Shown piece after piece: positions 8,566-18,087 of a stretch of DNA of 64,000 bases. The DNA lies in NCBI RefSeq assembly GCF_029870285.1, contig NZ_JACSYA010000003.1, positions 1-64,000 on the forward strand, given 5' to 3'. The notes beneath the pieces were generated by a model, which did not search any database, had not been told where the DNA came from, and saw nothing but the letters and a program-made list of their open reading frames with translations. The stretch's first letter is position 1. Each line of letters opens with the position of its first letter. This stretch comes from Delftia sp. PS-11 (GTDB taxonomy: Bacteria; Pseudomonadota; Gammaproteobacteria; Burkholderiales; Burkholderiaceae_C). The translations under genes were made by a program, and so were the position numbers.

Positions 8566-9660
8566 TCAGACTTTCGAGGAAGCGGGTTCAGCGTCTTGTG
8601 CCTGCACGATGGAGACGGTGGCGTGCGCAGCCGCCGCCTCGGCAGCCTCCTGTTGCAGCTGGCGTGAAACCATCCAGCGGAACTGGTTCAGCGCGGCGTC
8701 GATTCCGAAGGCGACCATCCTGAAATCCGGCGCAAGCGACAGGCTCTTGTGCTGGGCCGTGATGATGTCGCGGTCTTCCTCGAAGGCATCGACGACCGAC
8801 TGGTGCACGGAGCTGGTCACCTCCGGGTTGTCGATCGAGAAGTTGTGGGGGTGTGCAAAAAAGTAGTGTGTAGAGTGATCGGTCTCCGGCGTGATGGCCT
8901 GGCAGCCTCTGAACTCTATGGCGCCGTCGCGGTTGCCCTCGCGTGCGCCCTGGCCTGCCGGAGCCATGCCCGAGTCCATGAGCAAGATGGCGGGTACCGT
9001 GAAGTTGTAGATGTTCCACCGGTCCACCGTGCCTGCCCAGTTTTTGATGGCTGCCGCGAACGGGGGCGGATCAATGTCCAGTGCCCAGCGCGTGATCCTG
9101 ACGCCATTGCCCAGCCGCTCGACCTTGGGCTGGTTTGCCGCGTAGTCGGCACTGCCTCCCAGCGTCGTGGGATGCACGAACGGCAGGTGCGAGAAGTCCA
9201 GCAGGTTGTCGCATATCAGCAGGTAGTTGACGTCGTAGTGGATGTAGCCGTCCAGACTGCGCCAGTCGGGATGGTCCAGCCATGGCGTCTCGGCAATGAG
9301 GGCAGGATCCGCCCTGCCCGGATCACCCATCCAGATCCAGATCCAGCGATGCCGCTGGACGACGGGAAACGTCCGGACCCTGGCCTGCGGGGGGATGCGC
9401 GGCTGGGCAGGAGCTTCGATACATTGACCCTGCGCATCGAACTTGAGGCCGTGGTACATGCAGCGCACGCAATCGCCCTCCCTGCGGCCGGCAGACAGTG
9501 GCGCACCACGGTGGCAGCAGCGGTCTTCCAGTGCCACGATGTCGCCGTTTTCCTTGCGGTACATCAGGACCGGCACGCCAATGATGGTGCGCGCAAATAA
9601 TCCATCGGTGGTGACCTCTTTGTCCCAGGCAGCCACATACCAGGTGTTCTTGATGAACAT
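8566..9660 (-). CDS. Rieske aromatic ring-hydroxylating/demethylating oxygenase
   Basis: A 364-residue oxygenase component resembling the vanillate O-demethylase VanA group. The N-terminal Rieske site is C48-x-H50 and C67-x2-H70. The mononuclear iron site is in the segment 151-163, with H158 and H163; the carboxylate ligand should lie further on. The family uses O2 and reductant to hydroxylate or O-demethylate aromatic acids. It is the first gene of an operon with the adjacent reductase and a Bug receptor, opposite a LysR gene. AAAGGAG lies eight bases before the ATG. The substrate is unknown; vanillate- or phenoxy-type aromatics are only a guess. Confidence 0.92.
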   Translation of the reverse strand: MFIKNTWYVAAWDKEVTTDGLFARTIIGVPVLMYRKENGDIVALEDRCCHRGAPLSAGRREGDCVRCMYHGLKFDAQGQCIEAPAQPRIPPQARVRTFPVVQRHRWIWIWMGDPGRADPALIAETPWLDHPDWRSLDGYIHYDVNYLLICDNLLDFSHLPFVHPTTLGGSADYAANQPKVERLGNGVRITRWALDIDPPPFAAAIKNWAGTVDRWNIYNFTVPAILLMDSGMAPAGQGAREGNRDGAIEFRGCQAITPETDHSTHYFFAHPHNFSIDNPEVTSSVHQSVVDAFEEDRDIITAQHKSLSLAPDFRMVAFGIDAALNQFRWMVSRQLQQEAAEAAAAHATVSIVQAQDAEPASSKV

Positions 9661-9681
9661 GGGGCGTCTCCTTTGTCATAT

Positions 9682-9702
9682 CACCGCATCTCGGGTGCGG
9701 TG
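9682..9702. promoter_or_regulatory. Inverted repeat, possible LysR operator
   Basis: CACCGCA (9682-9688) and TGCGGTG (9696-9702) form a perfect 7-bp inverted repeat with a 7-base centre. It lies in the 100-base divergent gap between the Rieske gene and the LysR gene, 21 bases upstream of the Rieske ATG. A weaker AGGT...ACCT dyad lies at 9722-9741. The placement fits regulator binding, but no canonical T-N11-A box was confirmed. Confidence 0.35.
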
Positions 9703-9760
9703 TAGGCACAGTGTGTTTTGAAGGTCTGTATGTATCAACCTCATGGTGTAAATTGGAAGA

Positions 9761-10708
9761 ATGAATGCCATGCATGGTGATAGCCTGGATCTGAACCTGC
9801 TGACAGTGTTTGATGCGCTTTTCCGTGAGCGCAGCGTGACCCGTGCAGCAACTGCACTGGGAATCACGCAAAGCGCGGCCAGCCACGCGCTGAACCGTTT
9901 GCGCAGCTTCTATGACGATCCGCTGTTCGTGAAGGTGGGAGCCAGGATGGAGCCGACCTTGAAAGCCGAAGGTCTGCGCGGTGCCGTCGTCGATGTCATG
10001 TCGCTGGTACGGCAGCAGATACTGGCCGGTGCCCGGTTCGACCCCGCGCAGGCAAGCAGGACCTTCACCCTGTGCATGACGGACATGGGAGAGCTTGTGT
10101 TTCTGCCCCCCTTGCTGGAGCGGTTCAAGCGTGAGGCGCCCGGCTGCTCGCTACGAACGATGCAGGTGCCCATCGAATGGATCGAGGGGCTGCTGGCTTC
10201 TGGCGAGGCCGATCTCGCCGTGGGCTCCATCCGCTCTGCACCTCAGGGGCTGTTTCAGCAGCGGCTGTTCCTGCATTCCTTCGTCACGATCGCAAGCACG
10301 CGAAACCGGGAGTTGGGCGCGACTTTGAGCCGCGAGCAGTTCGAGCGCATGCGCCACATCGTGGTCTCGCTCACCGGGCGGACCGCAGAGAGCTATGACA
10401 AGGTGCTTGAGGAACAAGGCATTCGGCGCAAGGTGGCCCTGATGACACCTCACTTTCTGTCGGTGCCTCTGTTGATCGATCAGCACCCCGACATGCTTGC
10501 CACCGTGCCCAGGCAACTGGCCGACTCTTTCGAGAAGCTGGGCATGGTGAGGATCTACGAGCCGCCTGTGGCAGTGCCGGACTTTCAGCTCAACCAGCAC
10601 TGGCATCCGCGCTTTCACCATGATCCAGCGATTGTGTGGCTGCGCGAAGTGATGAAACGAACGTTTGAGAACTACCCGCACATCGCCACCACCGGCACAG
10701 CCGGTTGA
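9761..10708 (+). CDS. LysR-type transcriptional regulator
   Basis: A 315-residue LysR regulator. The N-terminal winged helix-turn-helix (about residues 9-65) reads LNLLTVFDALFRE, SVTRAATALG, QSAASHALNRLR and DPLFVKVG, the style of the NodD/NahR/LinR branch. The rest is a periplasmic-binding-like effector domain. It is transcribed away from the Rieske oxygenase operon with only 100 bases between them, so it most likely controls that operon and itself in response to an aromatic inducer (inference from position). The start is the ATG at 9761; a second in-frame ATG follows three codons later (9770). Confidence 0.93.
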   Translation: MNAMHGDSLDLNLLTVFDALFRERSVTRAATALGITQSAASHALNRLRSFYDDPLFVKVGARMEPTLKAEGLRGAVVDVMSLVRQQILAGARFDPAQASRTFTLCMTDMGELVFLPPLLERFKREAPGCSLRTMQVPIEWIEGLLASGEADLAVGSIRSAPQGLFQQRLFLHSFVTIASTRNRELGATLSREQFERMRHIVVSLTGRTAESYDKVLEEQGIRRKVALMTPHFLSVPLLIDQHPDMLATVPRQLADSFEKLGMVRIYEPPVAVPDFQLNQHWHPRFHHDPAIVWLREVMKRTFENYPHIATTGTAG

Positions 10709-10764
10709 CAGCGTCCGGGGTCTCATTCACGAGCGCGGCCCGGCGCGGCCGGATCGGGGCTGGC

Positions 10765-11580
10765 TCACAGCTTCATTTCGTAGCCGATGGTGATGGGCGC
10801 ATGGTCCGAGAACTTCACCTGTTTGTAGATGCTCTCGGTGCGCGCCAGCGCGGCGGTGGCCGGCGTGGCCAGATGGTAGTCCAGGCGCCATCCCACATTG
10901 TTGGCATAGGCCTGGCCACGGTTGCTCCACCATGTGTAGCAGGCGTCGGTGGCATCGGGCTGGAGCTGGCGATAAACGTCCACCATGCCGCCCGAGGGAT
11001 CAGTTTTGTGCAACAACATTGTCATCCAGGCCCGTTCCTCGGGCGTGAAGCCGCTGTTTTTCTGGTTGCTGCGCCAGTTCTTCAGGTCGATGGGCTGGTG
11101 GGCAATGTTGATGTCGCCGCACAGGATGAGTTCGCGCCCGGCCTTCAGGTGCATGAGGTGCGCATGCATCTCGGCCAGGAAGCGGAACTTGGCCTGCTGG
11201 CGTTCCTCGCCCGAACTGCCGCTGGGAAAGTAGGCGCTGATGATGGACAGCTTGCGCGATGGCGTGTCGAAGCGCGCCTCCACATAGCGGCCCTCGGCGT
11301 CGAATTCCTGCGAGCCGAAGCCGGCCACCACGTCGCTGGGCTCGTGGCGGCTGTAGATGCCCACGCCCGAATAGCCCTTTTTCTGGGCGAAATGGAAGTG
11401 CCCGCGCAGCCCTGCCAGCACTTCGAAGCGGCCGGCCATGTCCGGAGCCTGGGCCTTGATTTCCTGCACGCAAATACAATCCGGCGCAGTGGCCTCAACC
11501 CAGGCTTCGACGCCCTTGGACGAGGCCGAGCGGATGCCGTTGAGGTTGAGACTGGTCAATTTGAACAAGGATGAATCCAT
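10765..11580 (-). CDS. xth: Exodeoxyribonuclease III (AP endonuclease)
   Basis: A 271-residue exonuclease III/AP endonuclease of DNA repair. Visible family motifs are [17 protein letters not shown] (metal-binding Glu), the GDINIAH segment and the final SDHAPI with the catalytic Asp-His. The frame is open further upstream, but those residues are not family-like. The best ATG (11578-11580, [12 protein letters not shown]) has no good ribosome-binding site; a TTG four codons later is possible. The ATG shares two bases with the divergent pyrE ATG, so each gene's promoter must lie inside the other's coding sequence. Confidence 0.9.
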   Translation of the reverse strand: MDSSLFKLTSLNLNGIRSASSKGVEAWVEATAPDCICVQEIKAQAPDMAGRFEVLAGLRGHFHFAQKKGYSGVGIYSRHEPSDVVAGFGSQEFDAEGRYVEARFDTPSRKLSIISAYFPSGSSGEERQQAKFRFLAEMHAHLMHLKAGRELILCGDINIAHQPIDLKNWRSNQKNSGFTPEERAWMTMLLHKTDPSGGMVDVYRQLQPDATDACYTWWSNRGQAYANNVGWRLDYHLATPATAALARTESIYKQVKFSDHAPITIGYEMKL

Positions 11581-12274
11581 GGTGGTGAGTAATCTGCAAG
11601 CCGATGACGCAGGCCGTCTGGCGCAGGAGTTTGTGCAGTTCGCAGTCGAGGCAGGCGTGCTGCGCTTCGGCGAATTCAAGACCAAGGCCGGGCGCATGAG
11701 CCCGTACTTCTTCAATGCCGGCCTGTTCGATGACGGCGCCAAGATGGGCCGGCTTGCCGAATTCTATGCAAAAGCCATTGTGGCCAGCGGCGTGGAGTTC
11801 GACATGGTTTTCGGCCCCGCCTACAAGGGTATCCCGCTGGCGGCCACAGTCGCCGTGGAACTGGCGCGCCTGGGACGCAACAAGCCCTTTGCCTACAACC
11901 GCAAGGAGGCCAAGGACCATGGCGAAGGCGGCACCCTGGTCGGCGCGCCGCTCAAGGGCCGCGTGCTGATCGTGGACGATGTGATGAGCGCCGGCACGGC
12001 CGCGCGTGAATCGATTGCCATCATCCGCGCAGCAGGCGCCACGCCCCATGCGGTGGCGATTGCCCTGGACCGCCAGGAGATGGCCACCGAGAACGGGCAG
12101 GATGTGCCCCACAGCGCCGTGCAGTACGTGCGCAACCAGCTGGGCATGCAGGTCTGCACGATTGCCAAGCTGGCAGATTTATTGCTTTATCTCGAAGCCC
12201 ACGGCGGCGATGCCGGACATGATCACCATGAGCGCGTGCTGGCCTACCGCCAGCGCTATGGAGTCAAAGACTGA
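11579..12274 (+). CDS. pyrE: Orotate phosphoribosyltransferase
   Basis: A 231-residue enzyme that joins orotate to PRPP, giving OMP in de novo pyrimidine synthesis. It shows [16 protein letters not shown] near the N-terminus, [24 protein letters not shown] (flexible loop) and the PRPP-binding motif [13 protein letters not shown]. The start at ATG 11579 is supported by AAGGA seven bases upstream; the adjacent GTG GTG codons are weaker options. The start codon overlaps that of the divergent exonuclease gene. The tail [13 protein letters not shown] is longer than in enterobacterial PyrE (about 213 residues). Confidence 0.96.
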   Translation: MVVSNLQADDAGRLAQEFVQFAVEAGVLRFGEFKTKAGRMSPYFFNAGLFDDGAKMGRLAEFYAKAIVASGVEFDMVFGPAYKGIPLAATVAVELARLGRNKPFAYNRKEAKDHGEGGTLVGAPLKGRVLIVDDVMSAGTAARESIAIIRAAGATPHAVAIALDRQEMATENGQDVPHSAVQYVRNQLGMQVCTIAKLADLLLYLEAHGGDAGHDHHERVLAYRQRYGVKD

Positions 12275-12287
12275 GGATCAAAGCTTG

Positions 12288-12968
12288 ATGAGACGGGCGT
12301 TGCATGCCAGATTGCTGTTGTGCTCTGTCGGTTGCAGCCTGGGCGCAGCGGCCTGGGCCCTGGACAGCAGTGGCGCAGGCATCTACGCCTGTACCGATGC
12401 CAGGGGCCGGCGCCTGACGGCCGACCGGCCTATTGCGGAGTGCATTGACCGCGACCAGCGCGTGCTGGGTAGCAGCGGCGTGGAGCTGCGCCGCGTCGGG
12501 CCGACGTTGACGGACAACGAGCGGGCCGAACAGGAGGCCCAGCGCCGCCGCGACCAGGCCGAGCAGCGCAGGCTGCGTGAAGAGCGCTCGCGCGAGCAGG
12601 CCCTTGTCACGCGCTACCCCAGCCAGGCGGTGCATGATGCCGAGCGTGCCGGCGCACTGGCCCAGGCCGATCAGGTGGTGGCCGTGGCACGCCAGCGTGT
12701 GCAGGAGTTGCAGGCGCAGCGTGTCAGGATCGATGCGGAGATGGAGTTCTACCGCAAGGAACCCTCCAAGGCCCCTGCTGTGCTGCGCCGCCAGCTGGAG
12801 GAAAACCGCACCGCCCAGGAAGAACAGCAGCGCTTCATTCAGCAGCAGGAGCAGGAAAAGGGCCGCATCAACCAGCGCTTCGATACCGAGCTGGCACAGT
12901 TGCGCGGGCTGTGGGCGGCTATGCCCGCGAGCCGGTCGCCCGAAAGCCGGTCGCCCGCAGGCCGGTGA
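12288..12968 (+). CDS. DUF4124-like exported protein with coiled coil
   Basis: A 226-residue predicted exported protein. A signal peptide (to about residue 26, ending AAAWAL) precedes a short DUF4124-like segment (IYACTDARGRRLTADRP, about residues 32-48), known in proteobacterial envelope proteins of unknown role. Residues about 75-210 are charged and rich in Glu, Gln and Arg, and are probably a long coiled coil. It begins 13 bases after pyrE. An in-frame ATG at 12258 inside pyrE would give a longer, less typical N-terminus; ATG 12288 has TGAGGATC upstream. The function is unknown. Confidence 0.75.
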   Translation: MRRALHARLLLCSVGCSLGAAAWALDSSGAGIYACTDARGRRLTADRPIAECIDRDQRVLGSSGVELRRVGPTLTDNERAEQEAQRRRDQAEQRRLREERSREQALVTRYPSQAVHDAERAGALAQADQVVAVARQRVQELQAQRVRIDAEMEFYRKEPSKAPAVLRRQLEENRTAQEEQQRFIQQQEQEKGRINQRFDTELAQLRGLWAAMPASRSPESRSPAGR

Positions 12969-12995
12969 TGCCGCGCCGTGGCGCGGCCACGGCGG

Positions 12996-13226
12996 TCAGG
13001 CCAGCTGCCAGACGGTGGCGCTGCTGCCCTGGGCCGCAGAGACAGCCTGTATGCCCAGCACGGCTGCATGGCGCTGCAGCAGCGCATCGAACTGCGCGGC
13101 GGCTTCGGCATTGGCCGGCTCATCGTCATATTCGCTGGCGACCTGGCCTGTGGTGAAGGAGTGTGCGCCAAACTTCTGGACGATGTTGCGCAGCTTGTCG
13201 AGGTTGGGGCTGGAGGTCGGTGTCAT
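12996..13226 (-). CDS. Small conserved hypothetical protein
   Basis: A 76-residue protein without signal peptide or membrane segment. ATG 13226 is preferred over an upstream in-frame ATG (13301) because AGGAG lies six bases upstream and the preceding residues look random. The sequence (NLDKLRNIVQKFGAHSF, then an acidic stretch EYDDEPANAE) suggests a small, mostly helical protein. It lies between the DUF4124-like gene (convergent) and the nitroreductase gene (same strand, 105 bases upstream). I do not recognise a function. Confidence 0.65.
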   Translation of the reverse strand: MTPTSSPNLDKLRNIVQKFGAHSFTTGQVASEYDDEPANAEAAAQFDALLQRHAAVLGIQAVSAAQGSSATVWQLA

Positions 13227-13331
13227 GGCAACTCCTGTAGGCATCCGGCCTGCGGCGCTGCAGGCCTGGGTCCAGTGTAGCGCCGGTACCGGCCCCGGCA
13301 ACCCGGGGCATCCCCGCTGCAGCGAGCCGCC

Positions 13332-13895
13332 TCAGCCGCCGGTGGCGACGGGGCCCGCGCTCAGCACTTCGGCCAGCGGCTTGCGTGGCGTGGGCACTTC
13401 GCGTGCGCGCAGGTCTTCGGGCAGGCTGGCGGCATCGCCGCGCCAGCCCACGGCGATGACCACTTCGGGCTCCAGATGCTCGGGCAGGCGCAGCACTTCG
13501 CGCGCCAGCTCGGCCGAGAACCCGCCCATGGCGTGCGTGGCCAGGCCCATGGCATGGGCCTGCAGCGCCAGATAGCCCCAGGCGCAGCCTGCGTCGAAGC
13601 GGTGTGCGCCGGGCGAGGCCTGGCGGTCTGACAGCAGCACGATCAGCGCGCCGGCCTCCAGGCACCAGCGGCGGTTGAATTCGTTGGGAATGGTGCTGAA
13701 GGCCTGCCAGTTCGCATCGCCGCGCAGCGCATAGGCGAAGTGCCAGGGCTGCTTGTTGCTGGCCGAGGGAGCCCAGCGCGCCGCATCGACCAGTTGCTCG
13801 ATCTGTGCCTGGCTCAGCGCCTGCGGCTGGAAGGCGCGCGGCGACATGCGCTCCAGGAATTGGGGATGAATGGGTGTGGTGGTGTGGCGTGTCAT
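13332..13895 (-). CDS. Nitroreductase-family protein
   Basis: A 187-residue FMN-dependent nitroreductase-family oxidoreductase. The N-terminus has R-S/M-x-R (ERMSPRAF), then AARWAPSASNKQPWHF, where the SxSN-QPW stretch contacts FMN and forms the dimer. The later GYLALQAHAMGLATHAMGGF helix is also typical. The family reduces nitro compounds or quinones with NAD(P)H; the substrate is unknown. The frame is open upstream to 14027, but ATG 13895 (MTRHTTTPIHPQF) matches the family N-terminus; no strong ribosome-binding site is visible. Confidence 0.85.
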   Translation of the reverse strand: MTRHTTTPIHPQFLERMSPRAFQPQALSQAQIEQLVDAARWAPSASNKQPWHFAYALRGDANWQAFSTIPNEFNRRWCLEAGALIVLLSDRQASPGAHRFDAGCAWGYLALQAHAMGLATHAMGGFSAELAREVLRLPEHLEPEVVIAVGWRGDAASLPEDLRAREVPTPRKPLAEVLSAGPVATGG

Positions 13896-14216
13896 ATGCG
13901 TTGATGCAAGAGGTGAAAAAAGCCGGCTGCAACGATAGCGCATGCATCGGTGTTCAGCGCCCGCCCGCTTTTTCAGGCGGGAGCACATGGCGGGTGAAGG
14001 GTCTTTCATGGGGTGCAGGAAATTCAAAGTGTGCGCATGCTCTGGCGTTGCGCCTTGGCCGGCTTTTCATGCATGCGCCGGATGCTGCTGCCACGAAGGT
14101 CTCTCAGGGTCTGCCCGGCTTGTGCAGCCTCCCGAGTTTTGTACCTACCGGCTGTAGCGGCTTCCTGAATCCGCTGTAATGCTTGCTTTGATTTGACTGA
14201 CCGAGAGGGCTCGCCC
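13896..14216. other. Intergenic region upstream of serA
   Basis: A 321-base divergent gap between the nitroreductase gene and serA. It contains a short hairpin, CCCGCC...GGCGGG, around 13962-13983, and no ORF with coding character. It must hold the serA promoter, but I could not pick a convincing -35/-10 pair. The serA ribosome-binding site is weak (GAGAGGGC, about six bases before the ATG). Confidence 0.3.
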
Positions 14217-15446
14217 ATGACCAAAACGTCGCTGGATAAATCGAAGATCAAATTCCTGCTGCTCGAAGGCATCCATCCTTCCGCGCTCGAAGTGCTGCGC
14301 AACGCGGGCTACACGAACGTGGAAGCCCTGACCGGTGCGCTGGAGGGCGAGGAGCTCAAGCGCAAGATTGCCGATGTGCATTTCATCGGCATCCGTTCGC
14401 GCACGCAGCTGACAGCCGACGTGTTTGCCGCCGCACAAAAGCTCGTGGCCGTGGGGTGCTTTTGCATCGGCACCAACCAGGTGGACCTGGATGCTGCGCG
14501 CGAGCGCGCCGTGGTGGTCTTCAACGCGCCGTATTCCAACACACGCTCGGTGGCCGAGCTGGTGCTGGCCGAAGCCATCTTGCTGCTGCGCGGCATTCCC
14601 GCCAAGAACGCCGCAGCCCACCGTGGCGGCTGGCTCAAGAGCGCTGAAAATTCCTACGAAATCCGTGGCAAGACACTGGGCATCGTGGGCTATGGCTCCA
14701 TCGGCACCCAGTTGTCGGTGATGGCCGAGTCCGTGGGCATGCAGGTGCTCTTCCATGACGTGGCCACCAAGCTGCCGCTGGGCAACGCGCGCCAGGCCGC
14801 TTCGCTGAACGAGCTGCTGGCCACCGCCGACATCGTCACGCTGCATGTGCCCGAGCTGCCCTCCACCCAGTGGATGATCGGCGCCAGCGAAATCGCGGCC
14901 ATGAAGCCCGGCGCCATCCTCATCAATGCCTCGCGCGGCACCGTGGTGGAGATCGAGCCGCTGGCCGAGGCCCTCAAGGCGGGCAAGCTGCTGGGCGCCG
15001 CCATCGACGTGTTCCCGACCGAGCCCCGCAGCAACAAGGATGAATTCACTTCGCCGCTGCGCGGCCTGGACAATGTCATCCTGACGCCGCACGTGGGTGG
15101 CTCGACCATGGAGGCCCAGGCCAACATCGGCCTGGAGGTGGCCGAGAAGCTGGTCAAGTACAGCGACAACGGCACGACCACTTCGGCTGTCAACTTCCCC
15201 GAGGTGGCCCTGCCGGCCCACCCGGGCCAGAACCGCATCCTGCACGTGCACCACAACCAGCCCGGCGTGCTGTCGGCCATCAACCAGGTGTTTGCCGAAA
15301 ATGGCATCAACATTGCCGGCCAATACCTGCGCACCGACGAAAAGGTGGGCTATGTGGTGATTGATCTGGATGCGCAGTCTTCGGGGCTGGCGCTGGAAAA
15401 GCTGTCCCAGGTCCCCGGTACCATCCGCTGCCGCGTGCTGTTCTGA
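14217..15446 (+). CDS. serA: D-3-phosphoglycerate dehydrogenase
   Basis: A 409-residue dehydrogenase of the enterobacterial SerA length class. It oxidises 3-phosphoglycerate to 3-phosphohydroxypyruvate, the first step of serine synthesis. The NAD-binding motif is GIVGYGSIGTQL, the catalytic region includes NASRGTVV, and the catalytic His is in LTPHVGGST. The C-terminal about 75 residues (ILHVHHNQPGVLSAIN, NIAGQYLRT) form an ACT domain, as in serine-inhibited enzymes, so feedback inhibition by serine is likely. ATG 14217 gives the usual N-terminus (MTKTSLDKSKIKFLLLEG). Confidence 0.96.
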   Translation: MTKTSLDKSKIKFLLLEGIHPSALEVLRNAGYTNVEALTGALEGEELKRKIADVHFIGIRSRTQLTADVFAAAQKLVAVGCFCIGTNQVDLDAARERAVVVFNAPYSNTRSVAELVLAEAILLLRGIPAKNAAAHRGGWLKSAENSYEIRGKTLGIVGYGSIGTQLSVMAESVGMQVLFHDVATKLPLGNARQAASLNELLATADIVTLHVPELPSTQWMIGASEIAAMKPGAILINASRGTVVEIEPLAEALKAGKLLGAAIDVFPTEPRSNKDEFTSPLRGLDNVILTPHVGGSTMEAQANIGLEVAEKLVKYSDNGTTTSAVNFPEVALPAHPGQNRILHVHHNQPGVLSAINQVFAENGINIAGQYLRTDEKVGYVVIDLDAQSSGLALEKLSQVPGTIRCRVLF

Positions 15447-15621
15447 GTCAGTGCCTCTGGCCGTGTCTTCATGCGCGGCCGGTGTTTCGCCTGCGTGTGT
15501 CAGGGGGCTTGCACGCACGGTCTGGCGCAAGAGGATGCGCTGTGCTGCGGTTGACTGCGTAGCAGCCGCGATGCGCGCCGTGCCGTTGCTGGCTAGACTG
15601 GCCTGAAGGAGACACAGCACC

Positions 15622-16593
15622 ATGAAGCACCTCATTTCGGCCGCAGCCGTCTGCATGGCCGCTGCATTGGCCATGCCGGCCCATGCCGCCTACCCGGACA
15701 AACCCATACGCCTGATCGTTCCGTTCCCGCCGGGGCAGGCTACCGACATCTTCGCGCGCGCCCTGGCCGAGCGGCTGGGCCAGGTGCTGGGCCAGCCGCT
15801 GGTGGTCGAGAACAAGGCCGGCGCGGGCAGCAATATCGGTACCGAGCAGGTGGTGCGCAGTCCGGCCGACGGCTACACGCTGCTCGTGGCCGGCAGCGCC
15901 ATGGCCGTGAACCAGACGCTGTACAAACGGGTGAATTTCGATCCACGCGCAGACCTCGTGGGCATTACGCTGATCGCCAAGGTGCCGCTGGTCTTTCTGG
16001 CGCACCCGGGCACGGGCATCCGCAGCATGAAGGATCTGGTGGACAAGGCCCGCGCCGAGCCGGGTCGCTGGAATTACGCCAGCGCCGGCATCGGCGGCAC
16101 CCAGCATCTGAGCGCCGAGATGGTCAAGGCGCGCGCCAAGATACAGATCGAGCACATTCCCTACAAGGGCAGCGGTCCCGCGCAGGCGGATTTCCTGGGC
16201 GGGCAGGTGCCGCTGATGGTGGACTCGGTGACGGCGGCGCTGCCCAATATTCAGGCCGGCAAGGCCGTGCCGCTGGGCGTGACTTCGGTCAGCCGCTCCA
16301 GCCGCCTGCCCGAGGTGCCGGCCATCGCCGAGTCGGGCCTGCCCGAATTCCGCGGCTTCGAGGCCGTGGGCTGGCTGGGCCTGATGGCGCCCAAGGGCAC
16401 GCCGCAGGAAGTGATCGAGCGGCTCAACCGTGAGACAGTGGCCCTTTTGCGCAGTCCCGAGATGCGCAAATTCATCAGCGACCGTGGCTCGGAGGCCGCG
16501 CCCACGACACCCCGGGAGATGGATGCTTTCGTGGCCTCCGAGATCACGCAGTGGGGCCAGGCCGTCAGGCAGTCGGGCGCCTCGGTGGATTGA
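15622..16593 (+). CDS. Bug/TctC-family periplasmic solute-binding protein
   Basis: A second Bug-family receptor, 323 residues. A signal peptide ends at PAHA, the mature protein begins [20 protein letters not shown], and the conserved HPGTGIRSM and YKGSGPAQ segments follow. AGGAG precedes the ATG by ten bases. It stands alone, with no permease genes beside it. Burkholderiales chromosomes carry many such orphan receptors; their ligands are mostly unknown carboxylates. It converges with gatB. Confidence 0.9.
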   Translation: MKHLISAAAVCMAAALAMPAHAAYPDKPIRLIVPFPPGQATDIFARALAERLGQVLGQPLVVENKAGAGSNIGTEQVVRSPADGYTLLVAGSAMAVNQTLYKRVNFDPRADLVGITLIAKVPLVFLAHPGTGIRSMKDLVDKARAEPGRWNYASAGIGGTQHLSAEMVKARAKIQIEHIPYKGSGPAQADFLGGQVPLMVDSVTAALPNIQAGKAVPLGVTSVSRSSRLPEVPAIAESGLPEFRGFEAVGWLGLMAPKGTPQEVIERLNRETVALLRSPEMRKFISDRGSEAAPTTPREMDAFVASEITQWGQAVRQSGASVD

Positions 16594-16636
16594 GGCAGGC
16601 GCCACCAGGAGCGCGTGAGGCGCCCGCCGCGCCCGG

Positions 16637-18082
16637 TCAGGCCAGCTTGGCCTTCATCAGCTCATTGACCTGGGCCGGGTTGGCCTTGCCCTTGGAGGCC
16701 TTCATGACCTGGCCGACCAGGGCGTTGAAGGCCTTGTCCTTGCCGGCCTTGTACTGCTCGACATTGGCCGGGTTGGCGGCGATCACCTCGTCGATGATCT
16801 TTTCCAGCGCGCCGGTGTCGTTCATCTGCTTGAGGCCCTTGGCCTCGATGATGGCGTCCACTTCGCTGCCTTCGCCAGTCCACAGCGCCTCGAAGACCTG
16901 CTTGGCGGCGTTGTTGGAGATGGTGCCGTCCTGGATGCGCGCGATCAGCGCTGCCAGCTGGCCGCTGGAGACCTTGACGGCCTCCATGCCGATTTCTTCG
17001 GTGTTCAGGCGGCGCGAGATTTCACCCATCACCCAGTTGCTGGCCAGCTTGGGCGCGCCGCAGGTTTTTGCCGTGTCCTCGAAGTAAGCGGCCATGGCCT
17101 GGCTTTGCGTCAGCGTGGTGGCGTCATACTCGGGCAGGCCGTACTGCTCGACGAAGCGTGCGGCCATGGCGCGCGGCAGCTCGGGCATGGAGGTCTTGAC
17201 CTGCTCCACCCACTCGGGCGCCACTACCAGCGGCGGCAGGTCCGGGTCGGGGAAGTAACGGTAGTCGGCCGCATCTTCCTTGGTGCGCATGGCGCGCGTC
17301 TCGCCCGTGTCGGGGTCGAACAGCACGGTGGCCTGCTGGATGCGGCGGCCGTCCTCGATCTCCTCGATCTGCCAGCGGATCTCGTAGTCGATGGCCAGCT
17401 GCATGTTCTTGAAGCTGTTGAGGTTCTTGATCTCGCGGCGCGTGCCCAGCGGCTGGCCGGGCTTGCGCACGGAGACGTTGGCGTCGCAGCGAAAGCTGCC
17501 TTCCTGCATGTTGCCGTCGCAGATGCCGATCCAGGTGACGATCTGGTGCAGCGTCTTGGCGTAGGCCACCGCTTCCTCGGTGCTGCGGATGTCGGGCTCG
17601 GTCACGATCTCCAGCAGCGGCGTGCCGGCGCGGTTCAGGTCGATCCCCGACTGGCCGATGAAGTCCTCGTGCAGCGACTTGCCCGCGTCTTCTTCCAGGT
17701 GGGCGCGCACCAGGCGCACGGTCTTTTTCTCGTCGCCGAGAAAGAAGGACACTTCGCCGCCCTGGACCACGGGGATCTCGAACTGCGAGATCTGGTAGCC
17801 CTTGGGCAGGTCGGGGTAGAAGTAGTTCTTGCGCGCGAAGATGCTGCGCGGCGCGATGTGCGAGCCCAGCGCCAGGCCGAGGCGGATGGCGCACTCGACG
17901 GCCTTTTTGTTCATCACCGGCAGCGTGCCGGGCAGCGCCATGTCCACGGCGCAGGCCTGGGTGTTGGGTTCGGCGCCGAAGGCGGTGCTGGCGCGGCTGA
18001 AGATCTTGGACTGGGTGGCCAGCTGTGCGTGGGTCTCGAAGCCGATGACGACTTCATAGCCCTGGATGAGTTTCGTGGTCAT
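16637..18082 (-). CDS. gatB: Asp/Glu-tRNA(Asn/Gln) amidotransferase subunit B
   Basis: A 481-residue GatB. With GatA and GatC it converts Glu-tRNA(Gln), and often Asp-tRNA(Asn), to the amidated forms. Typical segments are [13 protein letters not shown] at the N-terminus, [44 protein letters not shown], and a C-terminal YqeY-like tail with NPANVEQY and [13 protein letters not shown] that touches tRNA. The ATG at 18082 starts the family-like sequence; the longer open frame upstream overlaps gatA and is ignored. It is the last gene of gatC-gatA-gatB, five bases after gatA. Confidence 0.96.
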   Translation of the reverse strand: MTTKLIQGYEVVIGFETHAQLATQSKIFSRASTAFGAEPNTQACAVDMALPGTLPVMNKKAVECAIRLGLALGSHIAPRSIFARKNYFYPDLPKGYQISQFEIPVVQGGEVSFFLGDEKKTVRLVRAHLEEDAGKSLHEDFIGQSGIDLNRAGTPLLEIVTEPDIRSTEEAVAYAKTLHQIVTWIGICDGNMQEGSFRCDANVSVRKPGQPLGTRREIKNLNSFKNMQLAIDYEIRWQIEEIEDGRRIQQATVLFDPDTGETRAMRTKEDAADYRYFPDPDLPPLVVAPEWVEQVKTSMPELPRAMAARFVEQYGLPEYDATTLTQSQAMAAYFEDTAKTCGAPKLASNWVMGEISRRLNTEEIGMEAVKVSSGQLAALIARIQDGTISNNAAKQVFEALWTGEGSEVDAIIEAKGLKQMNDTGALEKIIDEVIAANPANVEQYKAGKDKAFNALVGQVMKASKGKANPAQVNELMKAKLA

Positions 18083-18087
18083 GGGGT

